NCBI GenBank assembly: GCA_013297755.1 | Contig: JAAFIH010000034.1 | Coordinates: 1 to 44,767, forward strand | Source: Cytophagales bacterium | GTDB lineage: Bacteria > Bacteroidota > Bacteroidia > Cytophagales > UBA9547 | DNA length: 44,767 nt | Direction of reading: 5' to 3' | Notes under the pieces: generated by a model | Databases searched by the model: none | What the model was told of the DNA's origin: nothing | What the model saw: the letters and a program-made list of their open reading frames with translations, nothing else | Position numbers and translations under genes: made by a program | Shown: in pieces, positions 1 to 7,881 of the stretch | Layout of the letters: each line of letters starts with the position of its first letter | Numbering within the stretch: the stretch's first letter is position 1

Positions 1-173
1 GTATTTCAAAGAACTTTTTCTTAAATTATACATTATTATAAACTAATAACTTTTAATTAAGAAATGTGGTTGATAAACCTAAAAAACAAGCAATTATAAT
101 ATGTTTGTTTTTATTTCCTCTCACTCGTTTGCTAAAGGGAGTGCAAAGGTAATAGATGTTTTTTATTCTCCAA
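1..173 (-). promoter_or_regulatory. Promoter and leader of a probable rRNA operon beyond the left edge
   Basis: Read on the minus strand there is a full Bacteroidota-type promoter: TTG (complement of 171-173), 19 nt, then TACCTTTG (complement of 144-151). It is followed by a short CACTC...GAGTG hairpin, about 110 nt of AT-rich leader, and GTTCTTTGAAAT (complement of 3-14) at the window edge. A GTTCTTTGA-type boxA-like motif shortly before 16S rRNA is typical of Bacteroidota rRNA leaders. No coding frame starts in this leader. The rRNA identity is inference, because the genes themselves lie outside the window; a tmRNA or other stable RNA is possible. Confidence 0.5.
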
Positions 174-435
174 AATATTTTATTAAAATAATTAAAAAAT
201 ATTTTAGCAATTCTCTTAATCCCCTCATTATCAATGACTTAGATTTTAAAATTTATAGATAAAAATTAAAATCTGTCATTGTATTCGTGTATCTTCAATT
301 AGATATATATTCAAATGTTTGTATTTTGGTTTTTAAGACTGTGTTTAAGGGTAAATATTATATATAAATTTACCTTTTATTATTTGTATAATTATTTTGA
401 TAAAATATTTTTAGATTTAAGAAATAGAAAACAAT

Positions 436-443
436 TACTTTTG
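436..443 (+). promoter_or_regulatory. -7 promoter box upstream of the ABM-like gene
   Basis: TACTTTTG matches the Bacteroidota -7 consensus TAnnTTTG exactly and lies 30 nt before the ATG at 474. No TTG is seen at the expected -33 distance, so only half of the promoter is supported. It probably drives the ABM-like gene and metG together. Confidence 0.4.
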
Positions 444-473
444 CCAAAACCATTTTAATTTTATTTAAAAAAC

Positions 474-755
474 ATGAAATTTGTTTTAATTATTCACGAA
501 GTTGTTGATTATAAAGCTTGGAAAAAAGTATTTGATAGTGCTTCAACAATTAGAAAAGAAGCGGGAGAAATATCATATCAGGTTTTAAAATCAGAAAGTG
601 ATGAAAATAAAATTGTACATTTTTCAGTTTGGACTTCGCATGAAGCTGCAAAAACCTTTTTTGAATCTCCAAAATTGGTTCAAATCAGAAAAGATGCAGG
701 TGTAAAATCTCCTGATTTTCTGTATTTAGATGAACTTGAAAATGGAATTTTGTAA
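474..755 (+). CDS. Small ABM-like (dimeric alpha/beta barrel) protein
   Basis: The product is 93 residues. Its start (KFVLIIHEVVDYKAWKKVFD) resembles small ferredoxin-fold dimeric alpha/beta-barrel proteins, such as antibiotic biosynthesis monooxygenase (ABM) or YdhR-like domains. The pattern is a beta strand, the helix DYKAWKKVFDSA, a strand ISYQVLK, a strand IVHFSVW and a helix SHEAAKTFFESP. In ABM proteins this fold binds small aromatic or quinone-like substrates without a metal or flavin; no substrate can be assigned here. The protein is cytosolic, with no signal peptide. The gene lies 23 nt upstream of metG on the same strand, so the two are probably co-transcribed, though a functional link is not evident. 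The fold assignment is by sequence pattern only. Confidence 0.7.
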   Translation: MKFVLIIHEVVDYKAWKKVFDSASTIRKEAGEISYQVLKSESDENKIVHFSVWTSHEAAKTFFESPKLVQIRKDAGVKSPDFLYLDELENGIL

Positions 756-778
756 ACAAAAAAACTTAAAATAAAAAA

Positions 779-3052
779 ATGTCAAATAAAAAATACACGG
801 TTACTGCTGCACTTTTATATGCCAATGGTCCTGCACATATAGGACATTTGGCGGGTTGCTATATCCCAGCAGATATTTATAGTCGTTTTTTGAGAAGCCG
901 AGGCGATGATGTAGTTTTTGTAACAGGCTCTGACGAGCATGGTGTTCCCATCACAATCAAAGCTGAAAAAGAAGGACTCACACCTCAACAAGTAGTGGAT
1001 AAGTATCATAAAATCATCAAAGATACGTTTGAAGGTTTTGGCATTTCTCCAGATATATATTCTCGTACAAGCAACCCTGTGCATCATCAAACAGCACAAG
1101 ATTTTTTCAAAACTTTGTATGATAAAGGAAAATTTACAGAAGAAACCACAGAGCAATACTATGACCCCAAAGCACAAAAATTTTTAGCAGATAGATATAT
1201 AGTAGGCACTTGCCCAAAATGTGCAAACGACAAAGCCTATGGCGACCAATGCGAAAAATGTGGTTCTACCTTGAGTCCAGATGAATTAATCAATCCACAT
1301 TCTGCCTTGAGTGGGGAAAAACCTATTAAGAAATCCACAAAAAACTGGTATTTGCCTTTAGATAAAATTCAAAAGGAATTTTTGGATGAATATATTGCCA
1401 AACACAGCCACTGGAAAGCCAATGTTTTTGGGCAGTGCAATTCTTGGCTCAAAGAAGGACTAAAACCCAGAGCCATGACCAGAGATTTGGATTGGGGTAT
1501 AAAACTCCCTTTGCCAGATACAGATGGAAAAGTACTCTATGTATGGTTTGATGCCCCAATTGGCTATATTTCTATGCTAAACGAATATTTTGAAAAACAT
1601 AATGATGCAGAATATCTCGAAAAATATAATGTGGGGATTAGAAAAAGCCAAAAAATCTCAAGCCCCCTAACCCCCGAAGGGGGCTTAGCTGCCGCAACAA
1701 AAGCCCCCCAATCCCCGAAGGAGGAGATATTTCTACAAAATTTTAATGCGACAGCAATTCCCCCTTCGGGGGTTAGGGGGCAGGGGGCTTCTTTTTGGAA
1801 TGACTCAAAAATTGTTCATTTCATTGGAAAAGATAATATAGTGTTTCATTCACTCATTTTTCCAGCCATGTGCCACGAACATGGAGGCTACAAAGTAGCA
1901 GACGAAGTTCCAGCCAATGAGTTTTTAAATTTGGAAGGCGATAAAATTTCTACTTCACGAAACTGGGCTGTGTGGGCACATGAGTATTTAGAAGATTTCC
2001 CAGACAAACAAGATGTATTGAGATATTTCTTAACTTCAAATGCACCAGAAAATAAAGACAATAATTTCACTTGGAAAGATTTTCAAACAGCAAATAATAG
2101 TGAATTGGTTGGTATTTTGGGCAATTTTGTGAATAGAGTCTTAGTACTTACTGAAAAGTATTATGAAGGAAAAGTACCTAATGGTAAATACACTAAAATA
2201 ATTCCAGCTGATGAAGTTGATGAAGATGGAAATATTCAAAAAGGAATTGTATCTAAAGAATATGATGTTGAAAATGAAATTTCTGTCAGAAAATTAAGCA
2301 TTTTTAGTGCTATTGAAAAATTCAAATTTCGAGAAGCTGTTCAGCAATTAATGAATTTAGCAAGGTCTGGAAATAAATATTTAGCTGATACTGAACCTTG
2401 GAAATTAATTAAAACAGACCCAGAAAAAACAAAAGACATTATGTTTTCTGCCATTCAAATAACTTTCAATTTGGCAATATTTATGGAACCATTTATGCCT
2501 TTTACAGCTAAAAAACTATTTAAAATGTTAAATGTATCAGATGAATTGAATTCAGGAACTATAATAAATCATCATCAATTACCAGCTGGTCATCAATTGG
2601 GAAAACCAGCACTATTATTTGAAAAAATAGAGGATGAAGCCATAGCAGCACAAATGGCAAAATTGGTAAAACCTGTTGAAGTTCCTCCAATTGTAGAAAC
2701 TTTAACAAGTACTGCTTCTCAAAAACCTAATGTTTCTTTTGATGAATTTGCGAAAATGGACATCAGAATTGGTACAATTCTTGAAGCTGAAAAAGTGGAA
2801 AAAGCTGATAAATTGTTGAAACTAAAAATAGATACAGGCATCGACATTCGTACAGTTGTGAGTGGCATAGCCATGTACCACAAACCAGAAGAAATAGTAG
2901 GTAAACAAGTTTCTATTTTAGTTAATCTCGAACCAAGAAAAATTCGTGGAATAGAATCTCAAGGCATGATTTTGATGGCAGAAGATGCTGATGGAAGACT
3001 AGATTTTGTAAAACCAATTTCTACAATTAAAAATGGAAGTGAGGTGAGATAA
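779..3052 (+). CDS. metG: Methionyl-tRNA synthetase with fused C-terminal tRNA-binding domain
   Basis: The enzyme charges tRNA-Met with methionine in the cytosol. Visible features are the HIGH signature at residues 20-23 (PAHIGH), the zinc knuckle with C145, C148, C158 and C161, the KMSKS-type loop KISTS at 389-393, and a C-terminal Trbp111/EMAP-II-like OB fold from about residue 650 (DEFAKMDIRIGTILEAEKVE). At 757 residues it is longer than the roughly 680-700 usual in this phylum. Most of the excess is one low-complexity block, residues 295-338, encoded by the GC-rich palindromic repeat listed separately. The block sits between the YVWFDAPIGY helix and the HFIGKDN strand, in the catalytic-core connective region, and leaves the reading frame intact. 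The downstream motifs are all present, so the enzyme is probably functional. Confidence 0.97.
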   Translation: MSNKKYTVTAALLYANGPAHIGHLAGCYIPADIYSRFLRSRGDDVVFVTGSDEHGVPITIKAEKEGLTPQQVVDKYHKIIKDTFEGFGISPDIYSRTSNPVHHQTAQDFFKTLYDKGKFTEETTEQYYDPKAQKFLADRYIVGTCPKCANDKAYGDQCEKCGSTLSPDELINPHSALSGEKPIKKSTKNWYLPLDKIQKEFLDEYIAKHSHWKANVFGQCNSWLKEGLKPRAMTRDLDWGIKLPLPDTDGKVLYVWFDAPIGYISMLNEYFEKHNDAEYLEKYNVGIRKSQKISSPLTPEGGLAAATKAPQSPKEEIFLQNFNATAIPPSGVRGQGASFWNDSKIVHFIGKDNIVFHSLIFPAMCHEHGGYKVADEVPANEFLNLEGDKISTSRNWAVWAHEYLEDFPDKQDVLRYFLTSNAPENKDNNFTWKDFQTANNSELVGILGNFVNRVLVLTEKYYEGKVPNGKYTKIIPADEVDEDGNIQKGIVSKEYDVENEISVRKLSIFSAIEKFKFREAVQQLMNLARSGNKYLADTEPWKLIKTDPEKTKDIMFSAIQITFNLAIFMEPFMPFTAKKLFKMLNVSDELNSGTIINHHQLPAGHQLGKPALLFEKIEDEAIAAQMAKLVKPVEVPPIVETLTSTASQKPNVSFDEFAKMDIRIGTILEAEKVEKADKLLKLKIDTGIDIRTVVSGIAMYHKPEEIVGKQVSILVNLEPRKIRGIESQGMILMAEDADGRLDFVKPISTIKNGSEVR
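1661..1790. repeat. GC-rich palindromic repeat block inserted in frame in metG
   Basis: This block carries three related units. The first, at 1661-1685, reads AGCCCCC TAACCCCCGAA GGGGGCT. A second direct but imperfect unit lies at 1702-1725. An inverted unit at 1759-1789 reads CCCCCTTCGGGGG TTAGGGGG. Unit 1 can fold on itself and can also pair with unit 3. The C/G-rich runs contrast sharply with the AT-rich flanks. The whole block translates without a stop (SPLTPEGG ... PPSGVRGQ). CCCCCTAACCCCCGAAGGGGG-type palindromes are familiar as dispersed intergenic repeats in Bacteroidota; finding one inside an essential gene is unusual. Confidence 0.85.
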
Positions 3053-3063
3053 AACGAGAAATC

Positions 3064-3315
3064 ATGGACGCCAAACCAGATTATATCAAAGAAAGAATAA
3101 AACTGCTTACTGAATGGTTTAAGTTTGTTTGCACTCTGTTTGTGTTAAATTGTGGTGCAATTGGGTATTTAGTTAGTAAAACAAATCTATTAGATTCTGC
3201 CCTAACTTTGTATTTGACTTCATTTTCAATTCTAAGTGTAATTTTGCTTTCTGTAATTTTATTTTTTATCAACAAAAAAATCATTAAATTTGTAAATCAA
3301 CTCAATAGCGTATAG
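3064..3315 (+). CDS. Small two-TM membrane protein of unknown function
   Basis: The product is 83 residues. A charged amphipathic start (MDAKPDYIKERIKLLTEW) is followed by two hydrophobic segments, at about residues 20-38 (FVCTLFVLNCGAIGYLVS) and 47-68 (TLYLTSFSILSVILLSVILFF). A basic tail follows. The gene begins 11 nt after metG and ends 2 nt before another tiny membrane-protein gene, so the three probably share a transcript. I do not recognise a family. The tight spacing and good start codon make it likely to be real despite its size. Confidence 0.6.
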   Translation: MDAKPDYIKERIKLLTEWFKFVCTLFVLNCGAIGYLVSKTNLLDSALTLYLTSFSILSVILLSVILFFINKKIIKFVNQLNSV

Positions 3316-3317
3316 AT

Positions 3318-3440
3318 ATGTGGTTTCAGTATGTTGGGGTTTTAATTCTTTTTTTGATTTTCGTAGCAATGGGAGCCTATCTTATGTACGAATTTTCGGA
3401 TGCTCGTGAGGCTGCTTTTCGTAAGCAATCGCAAAAGTAA
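3318..3440 (+). CDS. 40-residue single-TM miniprotein
   Basis: An ATG at 3318, just 2 nt after the preceding stop, opens a 40-codon frame. It has one hydrophobic helix at residues 5-24 (YVGVLILFLIFVAMGAYLMY), then an acidic turn and a basic tail (REAAFRKQSQK). The shape is that of a small bitopic inner-membrane protein. The tight coupling to the 83-residue membrane protein suggests that they are made together. No family was recognised. Confidence 0.5.
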   Translation: MWFQYVGVLILFLIFVAMGAYLMYEFSDAREAAFRKQSQK

Positions 3441-3969
3441 AAATTTTAATATTTATTTATTTTTCTTACTTTATAAAGACAATTTTTAAAATCTATGTCC
3501 AATCTATTATTTCAAGCATTTATTGGTTATTTCATAACAAAGAAATTTCAAAAAAACAAAGTTTTGAGTAATATAAGTTAATAATGTAAAAAAAATATTA
3601 ATTTTAATGTATTATAACCTAAGCAATTTAAAATTCTGATTTAATTCATAATACTGTTCTAAAAATTAATTAATATTTTAATTTAATTAGCTTTTTTTGG
3701 AAGATATTGAGAGAATTTATTTTGGCTTGTAATTTAATAGTTACCTCAAAGGCTTTTTCATATATATATATCAAAAAACATATTTCGATATAATTAACCA
3801 AACGAAATACATAAATATATTAATAAAATCTAATCATTTATAAAAAAATTGTATTATTCCAATAAAAAACTTGTTTTTGCCACTATTTATTATTTTTTAA
3901 GTAATTTATTTATTAAAAAAAATTGTTTAATATAAAATTTTTTGACAAATTTGTAACATCTAAGTAAAA
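3441..3969. other. AT-rich spacer without a recognisable gene
   Basis: These 529 nt are strongly AT-rich and contain a TATATATATAT run near 3760. No frame with plausible composition, RNA gene, clear terminator or repeat copy was seen. The spacer presumably holds the promoter of the gene at 3970, but no exact TAnnTTTG box stands out. Confidence 0.5.
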
Positions 3970-4788
3970 ATGAAGTTTAAATCAGTCTTTATTCAGTTCA
4001 ATTTTTTAATAACACTTCTGTTTTCGCTAAACTTTACACTTTTTGGAAAAGATGATAGTGGCTCGTCAAGTTTTTTTATTTTAAATGGTGCATTTCAAGG
4101 CAAAAACTTGTATGTTCAAAATCCTTTTACGCCCAACATGAAAGACTTTTGTACAGATGAAGTGTATCTGAATAATACCAAGATTATGGGTCAAATCAAA
4201 TCTAGTGCTTATGAAATAGACCTTTCACATTTAAACATAAACGAACCAGTAAGCATAAAAATAACGCATAAGGCAGGTTGTAAGCCAAAAGTTTTGAATG
4301 CTCAAGTCATACGATTAAATAGTAATTTACAATTTTCGAGCTTTGTTGTAGACAACGTAAATATACAATGGGCGACCAAAGGCGAAAAACTTGGCGACAA
4401 AATGTATGTAGAGCAATTTGTGTACAATAACTGGATTATGCTAAAAGAATTTCCCTCCAAAGGATCTATATCTAATAGCAGTTATACTTTTGAAACCAAT
4501 CATCATTCTGGCAACAATAAATATAGAATAAAATATGTAGACAAAGATGGTACAGCTTTTTACTCAAAAGTTGTGGATTTTGTGTCGGTTTTGCCAGAAG
4601 TAAATTTTTGGCCTAAGCGAGTTTCAAATAAAATTTATTTATCCAGAGGAACTGATTATGAAATAACAGACGAAAAAGGCACTGTTTTAAACAAAGGCAA
4701 AGGCAAAGAAATACCCTGCGAATCTTTAAAAGAAGGCGTATATTATCTAAACATTGATAATAGAACCGAGAAATTTTTAAAAAAATAG
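3970..4788 (+). CDS. Secreted protein with a T9SS-like C-terminal tail
   Basis: The product is 272 residues. An N-terminal signal sequence (FLITLLFSLNFTLFG, cleaved near residue 26) is followed by a beta-rich body with no recognised enzyme motif. Residues ~38-110 and ~120-205 look like two small beta-sandwich units; the second (VNIQWATKGEKLGDK) resembles a fibronectin-III-like strand pattern. The last ~55 residues (KIYLSRGTDYEITDEKGTVL and, at the end, GVYYLNIDNRTEKFLKK) follow the layout of type A T9SS sorting domains, although the usual YPNP start is missing. It is therefore probably exported through the type IX system or held at the outer membrane. It stands alone, 40 nt before the LuxE-like gene. 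Confidence 0.6.
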   Translation: MKFKSVFIQFNFLITLLFSLNFTLFGKDDSGSSSFFILNGAFQGKNLYVQNPFTPNMKDFCTDEVYLNNTKIMGQIKSSAYEIDLSHLNINEPVSIKITHKAGCKPKVLNAQVIRLNSNLQFSSFVVDNVNIQWATKGEKLGDKMYVEQFVYNNWIMLKEFPSKGSISNSSYTFETNHHSGNNKYRIKYVDKDGTAFYSKVVDFVSVLPEVNFWPKRVSNKIYLSRGTDYEITDEKGTVLNKGKGKEIPCESLKEGVYYLNIDNRTEKFLKK

Positions 4789-4828
4789 TTTATATTCTTA
4801 CCCAAAAATTAAGAAATTTAAACTGTAA

Positions 4829-5818
4829 ATGGATTTTGTTTCCCAATTCAAAAGCGATATTTTTAATACCAATTCCTCTAATTTTGATGATAAATGTTTG
4901 CAAGCATTCCAATATCAATACAATAATAATGTAGTTTATCGCCAGTTTACACATTTTGTTTTTGGTCCAAACTACTTGCCCAAAAACAGGTTTGAAATTC
5001 CTTTTTTACCTATTTCATTTTTCAAAACACATCAAATCATTTCTGGCAATAATACTTACAATAAAATATTTGAGAGTAGTGGCACCACAGGACAAGTAAC
5101 GAGCAAACATTATGTAAAAGATACTTTACTGTATGATAAAATTTCTGTTTATATTTTTGAGAAGTTGTTTTTTAAACTTTCAAATACTGTTATTTTACCT
5201 TTATTGCCCTCTTATTCAGAACGCAGCAACTCATCTTTGGTTTGGATGGTAAAACATTTGATGACTAAAACTGGTCAAGATAATCAAGATTTTTATTTAT
5301 ATAATTTTAAAGATTTAGATATTCAAATAAAAAAATTATCTTCTCAAAATAAGCATATACTTCTTTTTGGTGTAACTTTTGCTTTGCTTGATTGGGCTGA
5401 GCAAACCAACATCAAAAACACAAATCTTACAATAATTGAAACTGGCGGTATGAAAGGCCGAAAAAACGAACTTATAAGAGAAGAAGTACATGCTATCATT
5501 CGTCATAAATTACCAAACGCAACCATTGCATCAGAATATGGCATGACAGAATTGCTCTCGCAAGGTTACGCCAAAGATGGACATCATTTTGAAACTCCAG
5601 CTTGGATGCAAATCTTGATAAGAGATGTATCAGACCCACTTTTGGTAAGTAATCAACTGCCAAAAGGAGGTCTCAATGTGATAGATTTGGCCAATATTGA
5701 TTCAGTTTGTTTTATAGAAACCGAAGATTTGGTCGAAAAATCTACAAACAATACCTACAAAGTGATAGGAAGAATCAATCAATCTGACCTTAGAGGTTGC
5801 AATTTGATGTATGCTTAG
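4829..5818 (+). CDS. LuxE/PaaK-family acyl-protein synthetase-like protein
   Basis: The 329-residue product has the adenylate-forming signature ESSGTTGQV at about residues 84-92, followed later by TGGMKGRK and ASEYGMTELLSQGY, the latter being the A5-type motif (YGMTE). This layout fits LuxE-type acyl-protein synthetases, which activate a fatty acid as acyl-AMP and pass it to a protein or acceptor. Here no luxCDAB genes are near, so bioluminescence is not implied. In Bacteroidota, free-standing LuxE-like enzymes are common and probably act in fatty-acid or surface-glycan metabolism. There is no signal peptide. It is convergent with coaBC, with only 10 nt between the two stop codons. Confidence 0.8.
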   Translation: MDFVSQFKSDIFNTNSSNFDDKCLQAFQYQYNNNVVYRQFTHFVFGPNYLPKNRFEIPFLPISFFKTHQIISGNNTYNKIFESSGTTGQVTSKHYVKDTLLYDKISVYIFEKLFFKLSNTVILPLLPSYSERSNSSLVWMVKHLMTKTGQDNQDFYLYNFKDLDIQIKKLSSQNKHILLFGVTFALLDWAEQTNIKNTNLTIIETGGMKGRKNELIREEVHAIIRHKLPNATIASEYGMTELLSQGYAKDGHHFETPAWMQILIRDVSDPLLVSNQLPKGGLNVIDLANIDSVCFIETEDLVEKSTNNTYKVIGRINQSDLRGCNLMYA

Positions 5819-5828
5819 TTGATTTCTG

Positions 5829-7037
5829 TTAAACTACTATTTTTTCTAATTCATCAACTATATCAATGGCTACTTCTAATTTTGATTTTAGAGGAAACCT
5901 AATAAAATCCTCCTTTTTTTTCAAAATACTTATTTTATTGGTGTCAAATCCAAACGTAGCACCATCATCTTGCATAGAATTAAGTACTATCATATCAAAA
6001 TTTTTATTTTCTAATTTCTCTTTTGCATGTGTATCTGCTTGATGAGTTTCGAGGGCAAAACCTACAGAAATCTGATTTTTTGATTTTAATTTTCCAAATT
6101 GAAAGGCTATATCTTTGTTTTTTTTAAGTGATAGATGTAATATCTCATCTGATTTTTTTATTTTTTGGTCGGCCACTGTTATTGGACTATAATCGGCCAC
6201 TGCTGCCGAAAAAATAGCAATATCAGTGTTTTCAAAGTAAGGTAAACAAGCCTCGTACATCTGGCTGGCTGTTGTGGTTTTGATTATCTTTATTCCATGG
6301 CAGGTCATCAACAAGCCATTGGAAACTGCCCCAACTACCAATACAACCTCTGCGCCTCGTCTGGCGAGTTCGTTGGCCAAAGCTATGCCCATTTTGCCTG
6401 AAGAGTGATTGGAGATAAACCTTACAGGATCAATGGCTTCTTGGGTAGGGCCAGCAGTTAATACTATTTTTTTGTTTTTGAGCTTAGATGTAGAGGTTGT
6501 AAAATATTTTTCTATGGCTAATAAAATTGTTTCTGGCTCGGCCATACGCCCTTGCCCATGCAACCCACTAGCCAGTTCACCCTCTTCGGCATCTAGGATA
6601 ATATTTTTATATGCTTTAATTTTTTGCATATTAGCTACTACAGATCCATGTCTGTACATATCCAAATCCATAGCGGGACACACAAACACTGTACATTTGG
6701 CCGATAAATAGGTGGCTGTTAGCAGATTATCGCACAATCCATTGGCCATCTTGGCTATTTCATTGGCTGTGGCAGGGGCAATCACAAATACATCGGCCCA
6801 CATACCCAAAGCCACATGATTGGCCCAAGAGCCAGATGTTTTATCATAAAAGGCCGACACCACCTCGTTTTTGCTTAGCGTAGCCAAAGTAAGTGGTGTG
6901 ATAAAATCTTGAGCAGCTTCTGTCATTATTATTTTGACATCAGCCCCAGATTTTATGAATAGTCTGATTAATATGGCAATTTTATAGGCAGCAATACTAC
7001 CACAAACACCTATCAGAATTTTTTTATTTTTCAACAT
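5829..7037 (-). CDS. coaBC: Bifunctional phosphopantothenoylcysteine decarboxylase/phosphopantothenate-cysteine ligase
   Basis: Two steps of coenzyme A synthesis are carried by one 402-residue protein. The N-terminal flavoprotein half (CoaC) starts with GVCGSIAAYKI and has the active-site histidine in SWANHVALG, the FMN/substrate region APATANEIAKMANG, and PAMDLDMY, a variant of the PxMNxxMW motif. The C-terminal half (CoaB) has VLTAGPTQEAIDPVRFISN, followed by the SSGKMG phosphate loop near residue 210. The length is normal and nothing is missing. A TAATTTTG -7 box lies 21 nt upstream of the start. Its neighbours are unrelated. Confidence 0.96.
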   Translation of the reverse strand: MLKNKKILIGVCGSIAAYKIAILIRLFIKSGADVKIIMTEAAQDFITPLTLATLSKNEVVSAFYDKTSGSWANHVALGMWADVFVIAPATANEIAKMANGLCDNLLTATYLSAKCTVFVCPAMDLDMYRHGSVVANMQKIKAYKNIILDAEEGELASGLHGQGRMAEPETILLAIEKYFTTSTSKLKNKKIVLTAGPTQEAIDPVRFISNHSSGKMGIALANELARRGAEVVLVVGAVSNGLLMTCHGIKIIKTTTASQMYEACLPYFENTDIAIFSAAVADYSPITVADQKIKKSDEILHLSLKKNKDIAFQFGKLKSKNQISVGFALETHQADTHAKEKLENKNFDMIVLNSMQDDGATFGFDTNKISILKKKEDFIRFPLKSKLEVAIDIVDELEKIVV

Positions 7038-7057
7038 TTTATTTTAAATTAAAAAGA

Positions 7058-7065
7058 CAAAATTA
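7058..7065 (-). promoter_or_regulatory. coaBC: -7 promoter box of coaBC
   Basis: The complement reads TAATTTTG, an exact TAnnTTTG match, 21 nt before the coaBC ATG. No TTG is found at the -33 spacing, so the upstream half is not supported. Confidence 0.4.
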
Positions 7066-7133
7066 CACATATATATATAGTGTATTTTAATTAGTGATTA
7101 TAATTTTCAAAAAAATTATAAACCTTATATCAA

Positions 7134-7219
7134 TGTCGTTTAATTAAGCATTTTTATATTGCTTTTATCTTAGTCTTTCGCCAAAGGAGGAGGTTAAAAG
7201 GAATTTCAACTAAACGACA
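7134..7219. repeat. 85-bp inverted-repeat element, copy 1 (MITE-like)
   Basis: The element begins with TGTCGTTTA and ends with TAAACGACA, a perfect 9-bp terminal inverted repeat. In between is a conserved core (TTGC, TATCTTAGTCTTTC) and a small hairpin around CCAAAGGAGG. Copies 2 and 3 lie at 19740-19824 and 20754-21345. It encodes nothing. Size, terminal repeats and spacer location fit a miniature inverted-repeat transposable element or REP-like element. Confidence 0.75.
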
Positions 7220-7881
7220 ATAAACATTATTTATTATTGAAAATTGCTAAAACAGAATTTGAATAAAAAAAATTCAAATAATTAATTTTATTAAGATTCT
7301 TTCTACTTTGATATAGTGTGGCATTAAAAAAGTAGAAATTGTTTGAATTTAATTAAAATATAAGGATTGATAGGCATTGTTTATAAGAAACTTGAAAATT
7401 GAATCTATAACAACAAAACCGCTTCAGGTTTCATTTAATTTTAGAATCAGATACCAAAAGAAGTAGAGTGAATTGATTTCATTTATAAAATTAAAAAATT
7501 AAAATTAAAACCAATACTCCTAATAGCAACCATTTGATGAAACCAAAATCAGAATAAAGAAACATGGATTTTACCACTTTTGACATAAATATACTTTTTT
7601 ATATGCTTTTACTTAAAATTTCTACAAATGTTGCAATTAAATATTGAAATAGTAACATTTTTTTTAAGTTTTTTTAATATTCTATTATAAAATAAAAGTA
7701 TAAGTAATAAAACTATGTATCAGAAAAATCAGTTTATGTAATAAAACGTATCTATTAAATAAAATTTTAAAAAAAAATTGGTAATTTTTTTTTTATTATA
7801 TATCTAATTATTAATATTGCGTAAGAATTTGACAATAACCCGAATTCAGTAATATTAATCAATCCACATAAAATTCAGCAC
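7220..7881. other. AT-rich spacer upstream of the 468-residue unknown
   Basis: These 662 nt have several poly-A/T runs and no convincing coding frame or RNA gene. There may be a long 5' leader for the gene at 7882, but no exact promoter or stable hairpin was identified. Confidence 0.45.

Noticed and set aside
815-1177. Minus-strand open frame of 120 codons inside metG
   Set aside because: It lies wholly within the well-supported metG gene on the other strand, has no family pattern and an odd Cys/Ile-rich composition.
4829-5818. Bioluminescence locus
   Set aside because: Only a LuxE-like gene is present; no luciferase or reductase genes lie near.
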